The notes: generated from the sequence alone by a model not told the origin. Shown: positions 8,804 through 18,203, numbered from the stretch's first letter. The stretch: DNA of 64,000 nucleotides from Jeotgalibacillus marinus (GCF_040801915.1 NZ_JBFMIA010000011.1:1-64000), one strand, 5' to 3'. A program made the numbers and translations.

Positions 8804-10771
8804 ATGAAATTATTAGAAATAAAGCATGTTAATAAGTCATATAAACTTGCTGGAAAAGAAAAAATAACCGTACTCCGGGATATAAACGTAAGTTTTAAAA
8901 GTGGAGAGTTTGTTTCCATCTTGGGAGAGTCCGGTTCGGGAAAATCGACATTAATGAATATTATCGGCGGTATGGACTCTGATTATGAAGGTGACGTGAT
9001 TGTGCAGGGGAAAGCGCTGAGATCGATGGAAGAAAATGAAATCGATTCCTATAGAAATGATAAAATCGGATTTATTTTTCAAAGCTTTAACTTAATCCCT
9101 CATTTAACAGTGCTTGAAAATGTTACGATTGCGATGCAAATGATGGATAGAGGTGAAAAAGAACGAATTAAGCGTGCGACGGAGATTTTGGAGGAAGTAG
9201 GCTTGCAGGAACATGTGAAGAAACGGCCTAATCAGCTTTCAGGTGGACAAAAACAGCGTGTAGCGATCGCACGTGCCTTAGCCAATGACCCTGATATTAT
9301 TTTAGCGGATGAACCAACCGGGTCGCTTGATCAAGAAACAAGTGGACAAATTCTTGAAATTCTTGATTCGATTGCAAAAAATGGCGTTCTCATTATTACA
9401 GTGACCCATTCACAAAAAGTAGCGGATTTTGGAAGCCGGATTGTATCGGTAGAAGATGGGCGAATTAAAGAAGATCAATCATTAAAAGAGCGCTACACTT
9501 CTGTCAAGGAAACCGAACAAAAGAAAGGAAAAAGTTTAAGTTTGATGGCTTCTTTTAAGCTGGCAATAAAAAATATGCAATTAAAAGCGAAACGAAATAT
9601 TCTTGTAGCTTTGGGAGGGTCCATCGGAATTTTCAGTGTCCTTCTTATGCTGTCTTTAGGAAATGGTGTAACAGGCTACATGAATGATGAAATAAATTCA
9701 ACTATGAATCCGCTTCTTGTCGATGTGGTTAAACAGGTTGAAAAAGAGGAAGTACAGGATCAGCATGGACCGCCCAATCAACAAATGGGGGGAGAGCCAT
9801 TTTCAGAAGAAGATATAACTAAAATCAGTGGATTGGAAAATGTTGAGAGAGTTGAAAAAGCCACTACAATCACAGGAAAAACCAATGTTGTGTACAGGGA
9901 TAAGAATTATGAACTTTCGGCACTTGGGACTGTAACAGATACTATTAATGAGGATAATATTGAAAAAGGTACACTCCCATCAGAGAATGAAGTATTACTG
10001 ACGACTTCTTATGCGCAAAGCTTAAGCAGTAATGAGGCATACGAGTCCCTTGTAGGAGAAACCATCAAACTTTTTGTTAATGAAATGGGTGAAAATAACC
10101 AGCCGCTCACTGTTGAAAGAGAACTTGTAGTATCGGGTATATATGTCCAGGAAAATATGGGACCAATGGAGGGTGCAGGTGTATACGTTTCGTATTCGAC
10201 GCTTGAAGATGCATACAGCGAACAAAATTTAACCTTACAGCCTACACAGCTTAATGCGTACGCGGCCAATCAGGGTGATGTAGAAGGAATTAAAATGGAT
10301 GTGGAAGAAGCTGGATTTGCAAGCTCCCCAATTGCCAGTATGATGGAACAAGTGACAACGTACTTGGATATGGCAACATTGCTGTTATCCGGTATAGCGG
10401 GAATCTCTCTGCTTGTATCGGGCATAATGATTTTAGTTGTTCTTTATATCAGCGTTGTGGAACGGACAAGAGAAATTGGTATTTTACGCGCGATAGGTGC
10501 AAGAAAGAAAGATATTCGCCGTATTTTCTTTTCAGAGTCTGCGCTTATGGGCCTAATGAGCGGTGTGATTGCTGTTGCTGGGGCATTTATCATTAGCATT
10601 ATTCTGAACAACTTTTTATCTAATAGCTTTGGTGCCGAACTGATTCAGCTGACTCCGGAATACATGCTGTTCGGGATTGGGGTTAGCACTTTGATTAGTG
10701 TGATCGCAGGAATTCTCCCATCATCTAAAGCAGCCAAACTCGATCCAATGGAGTCGCTTCGATACGAATAA
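8804..10771 (+). CDS. ABC transporter, fused ATPase and FtsX-type permease (MacB-like)
   Basis: The product is 655 residues from ATG 8804, chosen for GGGAGG 8 bases upstream; ATG 8789 is an alternative. Residues 1-225 form the ATPase: Walker A GESGSGKST, Q-loop FIFQSFN, signature LSGGQKQR, Walker B ILADEPTGSLD. Then comes one TM helix (near residue 270), a large extracytoplasmic MacB-like domain (about 290-530) and three C-terminal FtsX-type helices. This type-VII architecture acts by mechanotransmission, typically exporting peptides, antibiotics or lipoprotein-like cargo. It heads an operon with a response regulator and sensor kinase, so a cell-envelope stress response is likely. The substrate is unknown. 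Confidence 0.9.
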   Translation: MKLLEIKHVNKSYKLAGKEKITVLRDINVSFKSGEFVSILGESGSGKSTLMNIIGGMDSDYEGDVIVQGKALRSMEENEIDSYRNDKIGFIFQSFNLIPHLTVLENVTIAMQMMDRGEKERIKRATEILEEVGLQEHVKKRPNQLSGGQKQRVAIARALANDPDIILADEPTGSLDQETSGQILEILDSIAKNGVLIITVTHSQKVADFGSRIVSVEDGRIKEDQSLKERYTSVKETEQKKGKSLSLMASFKLAIKNMQLKAKRNILVALGGSIGIFSVLLMLSLGNGVTGYMNDEINSTMNPLLVDVVKQVEKEEVQDQHGPPNQQMGGEPFSEEDITKISGLENVERVEKATTITGKTNVVYRDKNYELSALGTVTDTINEDNIEKGTLPSENEVLLTTSYAQSLSSNEAYESLVGETIKLFVNEMGENNQPLTVERELVVSGIYVQENMGPMEGAGVYVSYSTLEDAYSEQNLTLQPTQLNAYAANQGDVEGIKMDVEEAGFASSPIASMMEQVTTYLDMATLLLSGIAGISLLVSGIMILVVLYISVVERTREIGILRAIGARKKDIRRIFFSESALMGLMSGVIAVAGAFIISIILNNFLSNSFGAELIQLTPEYMLFGIGVSTLISVIAGILPSSKAAKLDPMESLRYE

Positions 10772-10843
10772 TGAACAACGACAAAAGCCTTTAATTCCTA
10801 GTTTTATAATAAAGGGTATGGGTAGGTGATTGGAGGTTGCTGA

Positions 10844-11512
10844 ATGAATACGATTTTAGTCGTGGATGATGATCCACATATTCGAAAATTAATAAAGCTG
10901 TATCTTGAGAATAGCCAATACACAGTTGTTGAGGCAAATGACGGACAGGAAGCACTTGAATATGTTGCACATACAAAAGTAGATTTAATGATCGTTGATG
11001 TGATGATGCCCCGTGTAAATGGTATTGAATTAACAGAAGATATTCGAGAATACTTGAATATCCCGATATTAATGGTAACAGCAAAAGGCGAATCAAACGA
11101 TAAAGTAACAGGGTTTCAAGCTGGAACGGATGATTATTTGGTGAAGCCTTTTGATCCAGTGGAACTTGTTCTTCGGGTAAAGTCTCTTTTTAAGCGGTAT
11201 AACCTTTCTATAACACATGCAATCCAATTGGGTGAGGTAAACATTAATCTTGAAACATTATCGGTTTCTTCTCATGAAGAAACCGTACTGTTAAAAAAGA
11301 AAGAATGTGAACTGCTGTTTATGCTGGCAAGTTCACCCGGTAGGATCTTTACCCGGGCACAATTAATTGAAAGCTTGTGGGGATTGGACTATGACGGTGA
11401 CGAACGGACAGTGGATGTCCATATTAAACGCCTGCGCCAGCGGATTGAATCGTTCTCATCTTTATCAATCACGACTGTCCGTGGGTTAGGATACCGGTTG
11501 GAGGGCAAATAA
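10844..11512 (+). CDS. OmpR-family response regulator
   Basis: The 222-residue product has an N-terminal receiver domain (acidic pocket VVDDD, phospho-acceptor Asp52 in IVDVMMP, conserved Lys in DYLVKPF) and a C-terminal winged-helix DNA-binding domain (RTVDVHIKRLRQRIE, TVRGLGYRLE). It lies 72 bases after the ABC gene and one base before the kinase gene. It probably regulates this operon through the GTTCATATTCA repeats upstream of the ABC gene. Confidence 0.92.
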   Translation: MNTILVVDDDPHIRKLIKLYLENSQYTVVEANDGQEALEYVAHTKVDLMIVDVMMPRVNGIELTEDIREYLNIPILMVTAKGESNDKVTGFQAGTDDYLVKPFDPVELVLRVKSLFKRYNLSITHAIQLGEVNINLETLSVSSHEETVLLKKKECELLFMLASSPGRIFTRAQLIESLWGLDYDGDERTVDVHIKRLRQRIESFSSLSITTVRGLGYRLEGK

Positions 11513-11513
11513 C

Positions 11514-12836
11514 GTGTTTAGAAAAAGCCTACGTGTTAAAATTGTCACTACTTTTATCATCATCGTGCACATCAGCCTCTTTTTATCATTCGGAATTAGC
11601 CTATTGATTACAGAGAGGGAAGTTACAATAGAAAAGCCCTTTTTGGCGATTGCGCAGGACGTTGCTTCTCTTCTTGCAATAACGGAGCCGGAGAGACGTG
11701 ATCAGGTAATAGACATATTATCAGACTATAATATACATGGTGAAATGATACAGGAAGAAAACGAGCTGCCTTTTTCATTAACAGAAGAGGAGGCTGCACC
11801 GCTGTTTCAATCTGGAATATCGGAGCCGTTATTTTTAAATACAGAGGAAGGTCCTGTACGTTTCATAGGGGTGCCGAATATTGATAATACTGGAAACTCA
11901 ATGATACTGAAGGTTGATTTTACCGGTTTTTTGAAAGTCATGCACCGCATTTTGCTTATTGTTCTTTTTAGCGTGTTAGTTATTGGCAGTCTGCTTATTT
12001 TGCTTGTATCGCATTACATTGTTGAACCGGTGAAAAAACTGACAAGCGCAGCAAAAGAAATGGCGAAGGGGAATTTATCCTTTCGACTTAAACATAGAAG
12101 GAAAGATGAGATCGGGGAATTGATGGACAGCTTTAATCATATGGCAAGTGAAATTCAGAAAGTTGATAAAATGCGTGAAGACTTTGTCAGTAATGTTTCC
12201 CATGAAATTCAGAGTCCCATTACGTCGATTCGTGGTTTTACACGTGCAATTAGGGATGGAGTCATTCCCGTGGAACATCAAAAGGAGCACCTTGATATTA
12301 TTTATCAGGAAACATTAAGACTTTCAAAGCTCAGTGACCATTTGCTTCGGCTTGCTTCGCTTGATTCAGAAAATCATCCTTTTCATCCGGTTGAGTATCG
12401 GTTAGATGAACAGCTGCGTAGAATAATTCTCGTGACTGAACCGTTATGGATTAAAAAAAATCTTGACATTGAACTTGATCTGCTAGCTTGCCGTGTTATG
12501 GTCGATCGTGATTTATTTGAACATGTTTGGCAAAATTTGATTACGAATGCTATTAAATACTCAGGTGATAACAATCGGATTGTTGTTCAAATGGAAAACA
12601 CTGGTCTAGCTGTTCTCGTTCATATAATGGATACCGGAAGAGGAATTCCCAAAGAAGATTTGCCGTATGTATTTGACCGATTTTATATGGTCGATAAAGC
12701 AAGAAGCCGTTCAGGTGGAGGAAATGGGCTTGGGCTGTCAATTGTAAAAAAGATTATCGAACTCCATGGCTGCAAAATAGACGTCAAAAGTGAGGAATGG
12801 AAAGGGACTTGTTTTACGGTTTCCATTCCTCTATAG
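11514..12836 (+). CDS. Membrane sensor histidine kinase
   Basis: The 440-residue product starts at GTG 11514. It has two TM helices (about 10-32 and 145-168) enclosing an extracellular sensor domain of about 110 residues, then HAMP, HisKA with phospho-acceptor His230 in SHEIQSP, and HATPase (NLITNAIKYS, DTGRGIP, GGNGLGLSI). A full extracellular sensor distinguishes it from BceS-type kinases, which sense through their transporter. It pairs with the preceding regulator. Confidence 0.92.
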   Translation: MFRKSLRVKIVTTFIIIVHISLFLSFGISLLITEREVTIEKPFLAIAQDVASLLAITEPERRDQVIDILSDYNIHGEMIQEENELPFSLTEEEAAPLFQSGISEPLFLNTEEGPVRFIGVPNIDNTGNSMILKVDFTGFLKVMHRILLIVLFSVLVIGSLLILLVSHYIVEPVKKLTSAAKEMAKGNLSFRLKHRRKDEIGELMDSFNHMASEIQKVDKMREDFVSNVSHEIQSPITSIRGFTRAIRDGVIPVEHQKEHLDIIYQETLRLSKLSDHLLRLASLDSENHPFHPVEYRLDEQLRRIILVTEPLWIKKNLDIELDLLACRVMVDRDLFEHVWQNLITNAIKYSGDNNRIVVQMENTGLAVLVHIMDTGRGIPKEDLPYVFDRFYMVDKARSRSGGGNGLGLSIVKKIIELHGCKIDVKSEEWKGTCFTVSIPL

Positions 12837-13289
12837 ATAGAGACTATCAAAAAGAGTAATAATCATTATGACAAAAGGTTACGGTACGGAAGTTTTATGG
12901 GGAGAGGTTGGTTAAGAGTGATGCGTCTAATTCGACGGTTAACCATATATTTTCCTGCCAATATTGGACAAAACATTTAATTCAACTTATATACAATATA
13001 CTATTTGATGAAAAATTTGTTGATAAAAATAAATATAACAATATTTATTCTATATTGTGAATTCTGATTGCAACCAAAACCTATTGTTTCATGCTATTTA
13101 GACGAGAAGTTAAATTTTATGCATTTTACACAAGCCGTAAGTTAGAAGGATTTTGGGGGACTTGAAATTAGAAAGAGCCCTCTTGGTTTGATGAGGGTGT
13201 CAATACATGAACGAATTGACCCCTATTTTGATATCTAGGAGGACCCCATGATTCTAAATTGAAGGCAAGGCTACCAGTTATACGTCCAC
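12837..13289. other. AT-rich gap between the kinase and lexA
   Basis: There is no supported gene. Near 13185-13227 an imperfect inverted repeat (AGGGTGTCAAT / ATTGACCCCT) lies within a frame reading LEIRKSPLGLMRVSI. Both could be remains of an insertion sequence, but the fragment is too small to name. Confidence 0.3.
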
Positions 13290-13910
13290 TTAATGAACTT
13301 GACGGTAAACGCCAATGACTTTACCTAGAATGCTAACGCTTTTTAAGATGATAGGTGCCATCGTTGAGTTCTCAGGCTGTAATCGAACATGGGTATGTTC
13401 TTTAAAGAATCGTTTGACTGTTGCTTCATTTTCTTCAGTCATGGCTACAACGATATCTCCATTGTTCGCCGATTGCTGTTGCTTCACAATGACATAATCG
13501 CCATTAAGAATTCCAGCTTCAATCATAGAATCACCCATGATCTCTAGCATAAAGACTGTGTCATCAGAAGAAGCTAGGCGTTCTGGAAGTGGAAAATACT
13601 CCTCCACATTTTCGATCGCGGTAATCGGTGAACCTGCAGTTACCTTACCAACAATAGGGACGTTTACAACACTTTGTGTAGGAATGCTATCTTCATCCAA
13701 GTTTAGAATTTCAATCGCTCTTGGTTTCGTTGGGTCACGGCGAATCAAGCCTTTGCTTTCCAGACGGGCTAGGTGACCATGAACGGTTGAGCTTGAAGCT
13801 AGTCCAACTGCCATTCCGATTTCACGAACTGAAGGTGGATAACCCTTATCGCGAACTTCGCGTTTAATGAATTCAAGAATATCAAGTTGCCTATTAGATA
13901 ATTTTTTCAT
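13290..13910 (-). CDS. lexA: LexA, SOS-response repressor
   Basis: The product is 206 residues, full length. Residues 1-65 are the winged-helix DNA-binding domain. The C-terminal half is the S24 self-cleaving domain: cleavage site Ala92-Gly93 (KVTAGSP), catalytic Ser128 (MGDSMIEAG) and Lys166 (ATVKRFF). RecA filaments on single-stranded DNA trigger cleavage and derepression. ATG 13910 follows AGAGAGGTG. LexA boxes lie in the divergent promoter region, which indicates autoregulation as in B. subtilis. Confidence 0.97.
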   Translation of the reverse strand: MKKLSNRQLDILEFIKREVRDKGYPPSVREIGMAVGLASSSTVHGHLARLESKGLIRRDPTKPRAIEILNLDEDSIPTQSVVNVPIVGKVTAGSPITAIENVEEYFPLPERLASSDDTVFMLEIMGDSMIEAGILNGDYVIVKQQQSANNGDIVVAMTEENEATVKRFFKEHTHVRLQPENSTMAPIILKSVSILGKVIGVYRQVH

Positions 13911-13974
13911 GGGAGCACCTCTCTTTTTGACTATCGAATTCTTATGTAATTATAGCATGAATTTTTTAAAAATA

Positions 13975-13988
13975 CAAACATAAGTTCG
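13975..13988. promoter_or_regulatory. LexA (SOS) box 1
   Basis: CAAACATAAGTTCG matches the Bacillus consensus CGAACRNRYGTTCG at 12 of 14 positions. It lies 65 bases upstream of lexA, in position for autorepression. Confidence 0.65.
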
Positions 13989-14005
13989 AATTTTTAGCTT
14001 GATAC

Positions 14006-14019
14006 AAAACGGATGTTCG
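14006..14019. promoter_or_regulatory. LexA (SOS) box 2
   Basis: AAAACGGATGTTCG matches the Bacillus SOS consensus at 12 of 14 positions. TATAAT follows at 14022-14027, so the box sits in the plus-strand promoter of the yneA-yneB-ynzC unit. Confidence 0.65.
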
Positions 14020-14042
14020 GTATATAATATTAGCAATAATTG

Positions 14043-14056
14043 CGAACGTATATTCG
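14043..14056. promoter_or_regulatory. LexA (SOS) box 3
   Basis: CGAACGTATATTCG is a close SOS box (the right half-site is ATTCG instead of GTTCG), just downstream of the predicted -10 of the plus-strand operon. Three boxes in 82 bases resemble the crowded lexA/yneA control region of B. subtilis. Confidence 0.6.
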
Positions 14057-14083
14057 TCATAGTCGTTTCAATATAGCTACTTT

Positions 14084-14368
14084 ATGAAAAGATTCCTATG
14101 TTATTCTATTTATTGTTGTACATTTGCTTTTTGACTTTATCTAACTTTTTTTACGGATGATCGTGAGAACAGTTATCTACAAATAGTAGTGTAAGAATGG
14201 CACTTTCGATGAATTTATAAATGGATAATCTCTGAGAACAAGTTATTATCTATTCTATCAGTATAAGGAGAAAAGCTTATGTTGCCGACCTCTACTAAAG
14301 TTCAATTTATCTAGGATGGGATTCAGCGGGCTTCCGAAAAATAATAGTAGTAGTTTAGAGGTGTTAGA
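14084..14368 (+). pseudogene. yneA: Decayed yneA (SOS cell-division inhibitor)
   Basis: This is the slot where Bacillus genomes carry yneA. From ATG 14084 one frame gives a basic start and a hydrophobic stretch (MKRFLCYSIYCCTFAF), a TGA at 14132, more hydrophobic residues (LYLTFF) and DDRENSYLQIVV, ending at TAA 14192. A single TM helix followed by an extracellular start of a LysM-type segment is the YneA layout. Further downstream only fragments in mixed frames remain up to yneB. At least two stops make it non-functional. The identification is by position and architecture, not by search. Confidence 0.5.
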
Positions 14369-15019
14369 ATGAACGTCGTAATCTATTGTCGCGTGAGTAC
14401 AGATAAAAAATCCCAAGAAACGTCACTCGAACGTCAAGAAGAAGAACTGAGGGCATTAGCCCATCGAAATCAATTTAAGATAGTTGATACAATACGGGAG
14501 CAAGGAAGTGGATTTGATTTAGATCGTGATGGGGTTTTCGCATTACTTGAAACAGTACGAAGAGAAGAAGTGAATGGAATACTTATTCAAGATGAAACGC
14601 GTATTGGAAGAGGGAATGCTAAAATTGCGCTGATTCACACTTTAATGAAGGAAGATATCCGAATTTTCTCTGTTAGCCACGATGGTGAACTGGAGCTATC
14701 AGAATCAGATTCAATGATTCTACAGATTGTTAGTATGGTAGAAGAACACCAACGGAAAATTCATAATTTGAAAATCAAGAGAGGAATGAAACGTGCGGTT
14801 GAACGTGGATTTCGTCCCGAGAAAAACTTAAAAGATCGTGGGAACAAAGAAGGACGTGACAAAATCGTCGTGCCAATCGATGAAATTCTCCGATTGCGCA
14901 GAAATGGGTTAACCTTTCATGAAATTGCCGCTACGTTACGTGGTTTAGGTCATGATGTTTCCAAAGCAACAGTACATAGACGTTTTCGCGAATACATGGA
15001 CAGGCAAATCGATACATAA
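14369..15019 (+). CDS. yneB: YneB-like resolvase-family protein
   Basis: The 216-residue product begins with the serine-recombinase catalytic fold (YCRVSTDKKSQETSLERQ, with Ser8 of the RVS motif; later DETRIGRGN). It ends in a small helix-turn-helix tail (LRRNGLTFHEIAATLRGLG). It occupies the yneB position between the LexA-box region and ynzC, so it is probably SOS-induced. The role of YneB is not established; its length is normal for this family. Confidence 0.85.
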   Translation: MNVVIYCRVSTDKKSQETSLERQEEELRALAHRNQFKIVDTIREQGSGFDLDRDGVFALLETVRREEVNGILIQDETRIGRGNAKIALIHTLMKEDIRIFSVSHDGELELSESDSMILQIVSMVEEHQRKIHNLKIKRGMKRAVERGFRPEKNLKDRGNKEGRDKIVVPIDEILRLRRNGLTFHEIAATLRGLGHDVSKATVHRRFREYMDRQIDT

Positions 15020-15106
15020 AAAGCACATTTCTTGTCAGAGCAACACATTTTTAGTACGATACAATGTATTATAAACGTTGTAGTAGTTCTAGAAAGGGTG
15101 TTTTAT

Positions 15107-15340
15107 ATGTTATCAAATAAAAAAATGTCACGTATAAATGAATTATCGGCTAAAGCTAAAAGAGAAGGGTTATCAAAGGAAGAAACCGTTGAACAGCAAA
15201 CCCTTCGCCAAGAATACTTGTCTGCCTTTCGTGGTTCAATGAAGCAAACTATTGAAAATGTTCGCGTCTTAGATCCAGAAGGTAAGGATGTCACACCAAC
15301 GAAGCTTAAAGAAGTTCAAAAACGTAATCGCATGCATTAA
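15107..15340 (+). CDS. ynzC: DUF896 family small protein YnzC
   Basis: The product is 77 residues from ATG 15107, after AGAAAGGGTG. It is a helical-hairpin protein with the conserved core INELSAKAKREGLSKEE, LRQEYLSAFRGSMK and DPEGKDVTP typical of DUF896. YnzC is the third gene of the SOS-regulated yneA-yneB-ynzC operon in B. subtilis; its function is unknown. Confidence 0.92.
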   Translation: MLSNKKMSRINELSAKAKREGLSKEETVEQQTLRQEYLSAFRGSMKQTIENVRVLDPEGKDVTPTKLKEVQKRNRMH

Positions 15341-15360
15341 ACCTTTCGTACTTATATCGT

Positions 15361-15392
15361 GACAAAAATGCCATTCAACTGGCTTTTTTGTC
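15361..15392 (+). terminator. Terminator after ynzC
   Basis: GACAAAAATGCCA pairs with TGGCTTTTTTGTC across a 6-base loop, 20 bases after the ynzC stop. Confidence 0.75.
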
Positions 15393-15578
15393 GTGTATGG
15401 AAAAAAATTTTAGTTAATTATTTTGTAAGCGTTATCGTGTAGAGATGAATGCGGTTTTTTCCCAAGTGTGATTTATCCCAACAATGTCTAAGAAAAGGAA
15501 TTTTATCGAGTTGTTTGTACATCTCTGCTTTTTTGCGTACAATAGATACGTATAATGATGATAGAGAGGATGTTTTGT

Positions 15579-17579
15579 ATGTTTACATCAACGGATGATT
15601 TAGCGATTAGTACAGTACGCACACTTTCAATTGATGCGATTGACAAAGCCAATTCAGGCCACCCAGGTCTTCCAATGGGGGCTGCGCCATTTGCTTATAC
15701 ACTATGGACTCGTTTTATGAATCATAATCCGAAAAATCCAGATTGGTTTAACCGGGACCGCTTTGTCTTATCAGCTGGTCATGGATCAATGCTATTGTAT
15801 AGCTTACTACACCTTTCAGGGTATGACTTACCAATGGAAGAAATTAAAAACTTTCGTCAATGGGGATCAAAAACCCCTGGACACCCTGAGTACAAACATA
15901 CGGTTGGAGTAGAAGCGACAACTGGTCCACTTGGGCAAGGTCTTGGTATGGCTGTAGGGATGGCAATGGCAGAGCGTCATTTGTCAGCGAAATTCAATCG
16001 CGGAGAGCATAATGTGGTTGATCACTATACATATACACTATGTGGAGATGGCGACTTGATGGAAGGTGTTTCTTCTGAAGCAGCATCTTTGGCTGGTCAC
16101 TTGAAATTGGACAAGCTTGTTGTGCTTTATGATTCTAACGACATTTCACTCGATGGTGATCTAGATCGTTCATTTTCAGAAAGTGTTCAAAAGCGTTTTG
16201 AGTCTTACAATTGGCAGTACATTCGTGTAAACGATGGCAATGATATTGGCGAAGTAGCTGATGCAATCAAACAGGCAAAAGCGGATTCAACACGTCCAAC
16301 GATGATTGAAATTAAAACGGTGATTGGATATGGATCGCCAAACCGAGCGGGCACATCAAAGTCTCACGGTGCTCCACTTGGTACTGAAGAAACGACACTT
16401 GCCAAAAAAGAATATGAGTGGCTGTTTGAAGAAGCATTCCATGTACCGTCTGAAGTGTATGACCATTTCGAAGAACTTGTTCAACAAAACGGAGACAAGG
16501 AAGAAAAAGCGTGGAACGAACGTTTTGAAGCATACAAAAAAGCGTATCCTGAATTAGCAGAGGAGCTTTCAAACGCAATTTCTGGTACACTTCCTGCAGG
16601 ATGGGAGATGTCACTTCCGTCATATAAAGAAGGAAAGAGTCTTGCAAGTCGTGCATCTTCTGGCGAAGCAGTTAATGCTCTAGCGAAATCTGTACCAACG
16701 TTATTCGGAGGGTCTGCTGACCTTGCTGGATCAAATAACACAATGATGAAAGAAGAAGATGATTTTACTCCTGAAACACCTGCTGGCCGTAACATTTGGT
16801 TTGGTGTTCGTGAATTTGCGATGGGTACTGCCTTAAACGGTATGGCGCTACATGGTGGAGTAAATGTGTATGGTGGAACGTTCTTTGTATTTAGCGATTA
16901 CGTTCGTCCAGCTGTGCGTTTATCTGCATTGATGGGTGTGCCTGTCACGTACGTATTCACACATGACAGCATTGCTGTTGGTGAAGATGGTCCAACGCAT
17001 GAGCCAGTTGAACAATTGACGTCACTACGTGCAATGCCGAATCTTTCTGTTGTACGTCCTGCTGATGGCAATGAAACCGCTGCAGCATGGAGACTTTCAC
17101 TTGAAGCAACCGATCATCCGACTGCTCTTGTGTTAACACGTCAAAATTTAAACACATTACCTAATACAGACAAAACAGCTTATGAAGGCGTTAAAAAAGG
17201 TGCTTACGTCGTGTCACCAGCTAAAGGTGACAAGGCTGATGCTTTGATTTTAGCGACTGGTTCTGAAGTGAACCTTGCCTACGAAGCACAACAAGAGCTA
17301 CGTAAAGAAAATATAGATGTAGCAGTTGTTTCAATGCCTTCATGGGATCGTTTTGAAAAGCAATCCAAAGAATATAAAGAGTCAGTTATTCCAAAAGATG
17401 TAAAGAAACGTCTTGGAATTGAAATGGCTTCTCCTTTAGGTTGGGAACGCTATACTGGCGATGAGGGCGATGTTCTCGGAATTACGACGTTTGGCGCATC
17501 TGCACCAGGTGGAACGGTTCTTGAAGAATACGGATTTAGCGTTAGTAATGTTGTTACTCGTGTGAAAGCATTGTTGTAA
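15579..17579 (+). CDS. tkt: Transketolase
   Basis: The 666-residue product starts at ATG 15579, behind GAGAGGATG. It transfers two-carbon ketol units between sugar phosphates in the pentose phosphate pathway, using thiamine diphosphate. Visible signatures are the N-terminal SIDAIDKANSGHPGLPMG, the ThDP/Mg motif GDGDLMEG with the Asn of DSND, and the second-domain HDSIAVGEDGPTHEP. The length and the position downstream of ynzC match B. subtilis tkt. Confidence 0.97.
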   Translation: MFTSTDDLAISTVRTLSIDAIDKANSGHPGLPMGAAPFAYTLWTRFMNHNPKNPDWFNRDRFVLSAGHGSMLLYSLLHLSGYDLPMEEIKNFRQWGSKTPGHPEYKHTVGVEATTGPLGQGLGMAVGMAMAERHLSAKFNRGEHNVVDHYTYTLCGDGDLMEGVSSEAASLAGHLKLDKLVVLYDSNDISLDGDLDRSFSESVQKRFESYNWQYIRVNDGNDIGEVADAIKQAKADSTRPTMIEIKTVIGYGSPNRAGTSKSHGAPLGTEETTLAKKEYEWLFEEAFHVPSEVYDHFEELVQQNGDKEEKAWNERFEAYKKAYPELAEELSNAISGTLPAGWEMSLPSYKEGKSLASRASSGEAVNALAKSVPTLFGGSADLAGSNNTMMKEEDDFTPETPAGRNIWFGVREFAMGTALNGMALHGGVNVYGGTFFVFSDYVRPAVRLSALMGVPVTYVFTHDSIAVGEDGPTHEPVEQLTSLRAMPNLSVVRPADGNETAAAWRLSLEATDHPTALVLTRQNLNTLPNTDKTAYEGVKKGAYVVSPAKGDKADALILATGSEVNLAYEAQQELRKENIDVAVVSMPSWDRFEKQSKEYKESVIPKDVKKRLGIEMASPLGWERYTGDEGDVLGITTFGASAPGGTVLEEYGFSVSNVVTRVKALL

Positions 17580-17589
17580 CAAGATGAAT

Positions 17590-17623
17590 AGAAAAGCTGA
17601 GGACACGTGTCTTCAGCTTTTTC
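17590..17623 (+). terminator. Terminator after tkt
   Basis: AGAAAAGCTGA-GGACAC pairs with GTGTC-TTCAGCTTTTTCT, 10 bases after the stop codon, with a U-rich end. Confidence 0.75.
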
Positions 17624-17643
17624 TATGAAGAGGGGGCAAGAAA

Positions 17644-18117
17644 ATGATTTCTTTGTCTGTAGTGGAAGATCGCTTGAGTCTTATCGATTTACTGTTACTA
17701 GCGGATGATGATCGTGTATCCGTTGAAAACTATTTGCAGCTGGGCACTCTTTATGCAATTGAGTGTCATGAAAAAGTGATTGGGGCTGTGTTACTGATTC
17801 ATCACACAGATGCAATCACAGAGATCAAAAATATTGCTCTGCACCAAGAGCAACAAGGCAAGGGGATTGGCAGTCAAGTCATTGATGAAATTGTCAACAT
17901 TGCACGTAAAACAGGATCAAAAATTTTAGAAGTGGGCACAGCCAATAGCAGTATCGGTAACTTAACTTTTTATCAAAAATGTGGTTTTCGTATGGTAGAC
18001 ATTAAACGTGATTATTTTGCTCATTACAAGCCAACTGTCGTTGAAAATGGTATTGTTGGGCTTGATCTTGTTCTTTTTCAAATGGATTTGAGACACGAGG
18101 ACAAAGAATCTTCGTGA
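17644..18117 (+). CDS. GNAT-family N-acetyltransferase
   Basis: The 157-residue product has the acetyl-CoA binding motif A (ALHQEQQGKGIGSQVIDEI) and motif B (NLTFYQKCGFRMV) of GNAT enzymes. The substrate is not predictable. ATG 17644 follows AGAGGGGGC. It sits exactly where B. subtilis carries sirA (yneE), the sporulation inhibitor of DnaA, but shows no similarity to SirA. Confidence 0.85.
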   Translation: MISLSVVEDRLSLIDLLLLADDDRVSVENYLQLGTLYAIECHEKVIGAVLLIHHTDAITEIKNIALHQEQQGKGIGSQVIDEIVNIARKTGSKILEVGTANSSIGNLTFYQKCGFRMVDIKRDYFAHYKPTVVENGIVGLDLVLFQMDLRHEDKESS

Positions 18118-18203
18118 AACGCTTGCAATGGAAAGAAAACGTTGTATAATCTACTTTGTTCTTGTACACTTTTATAGAGAGAAATGATAGGAGGAAATGA
18201 AAG

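Noticed and set aside
12855..12880. Fur-like palindrome TAATAATCATTATGA after the kinase gene
   Set aside because: Only about 14 of 19 positions match the consensus and no gene start lies nearby to be regulated.
16312..17157. Several minus-strand frames of 66-114 codons inside tkt
   Set aside because: They lie fully inside a conserved enzyme gene, lack ribosome sites and look like shadows of its codon use.
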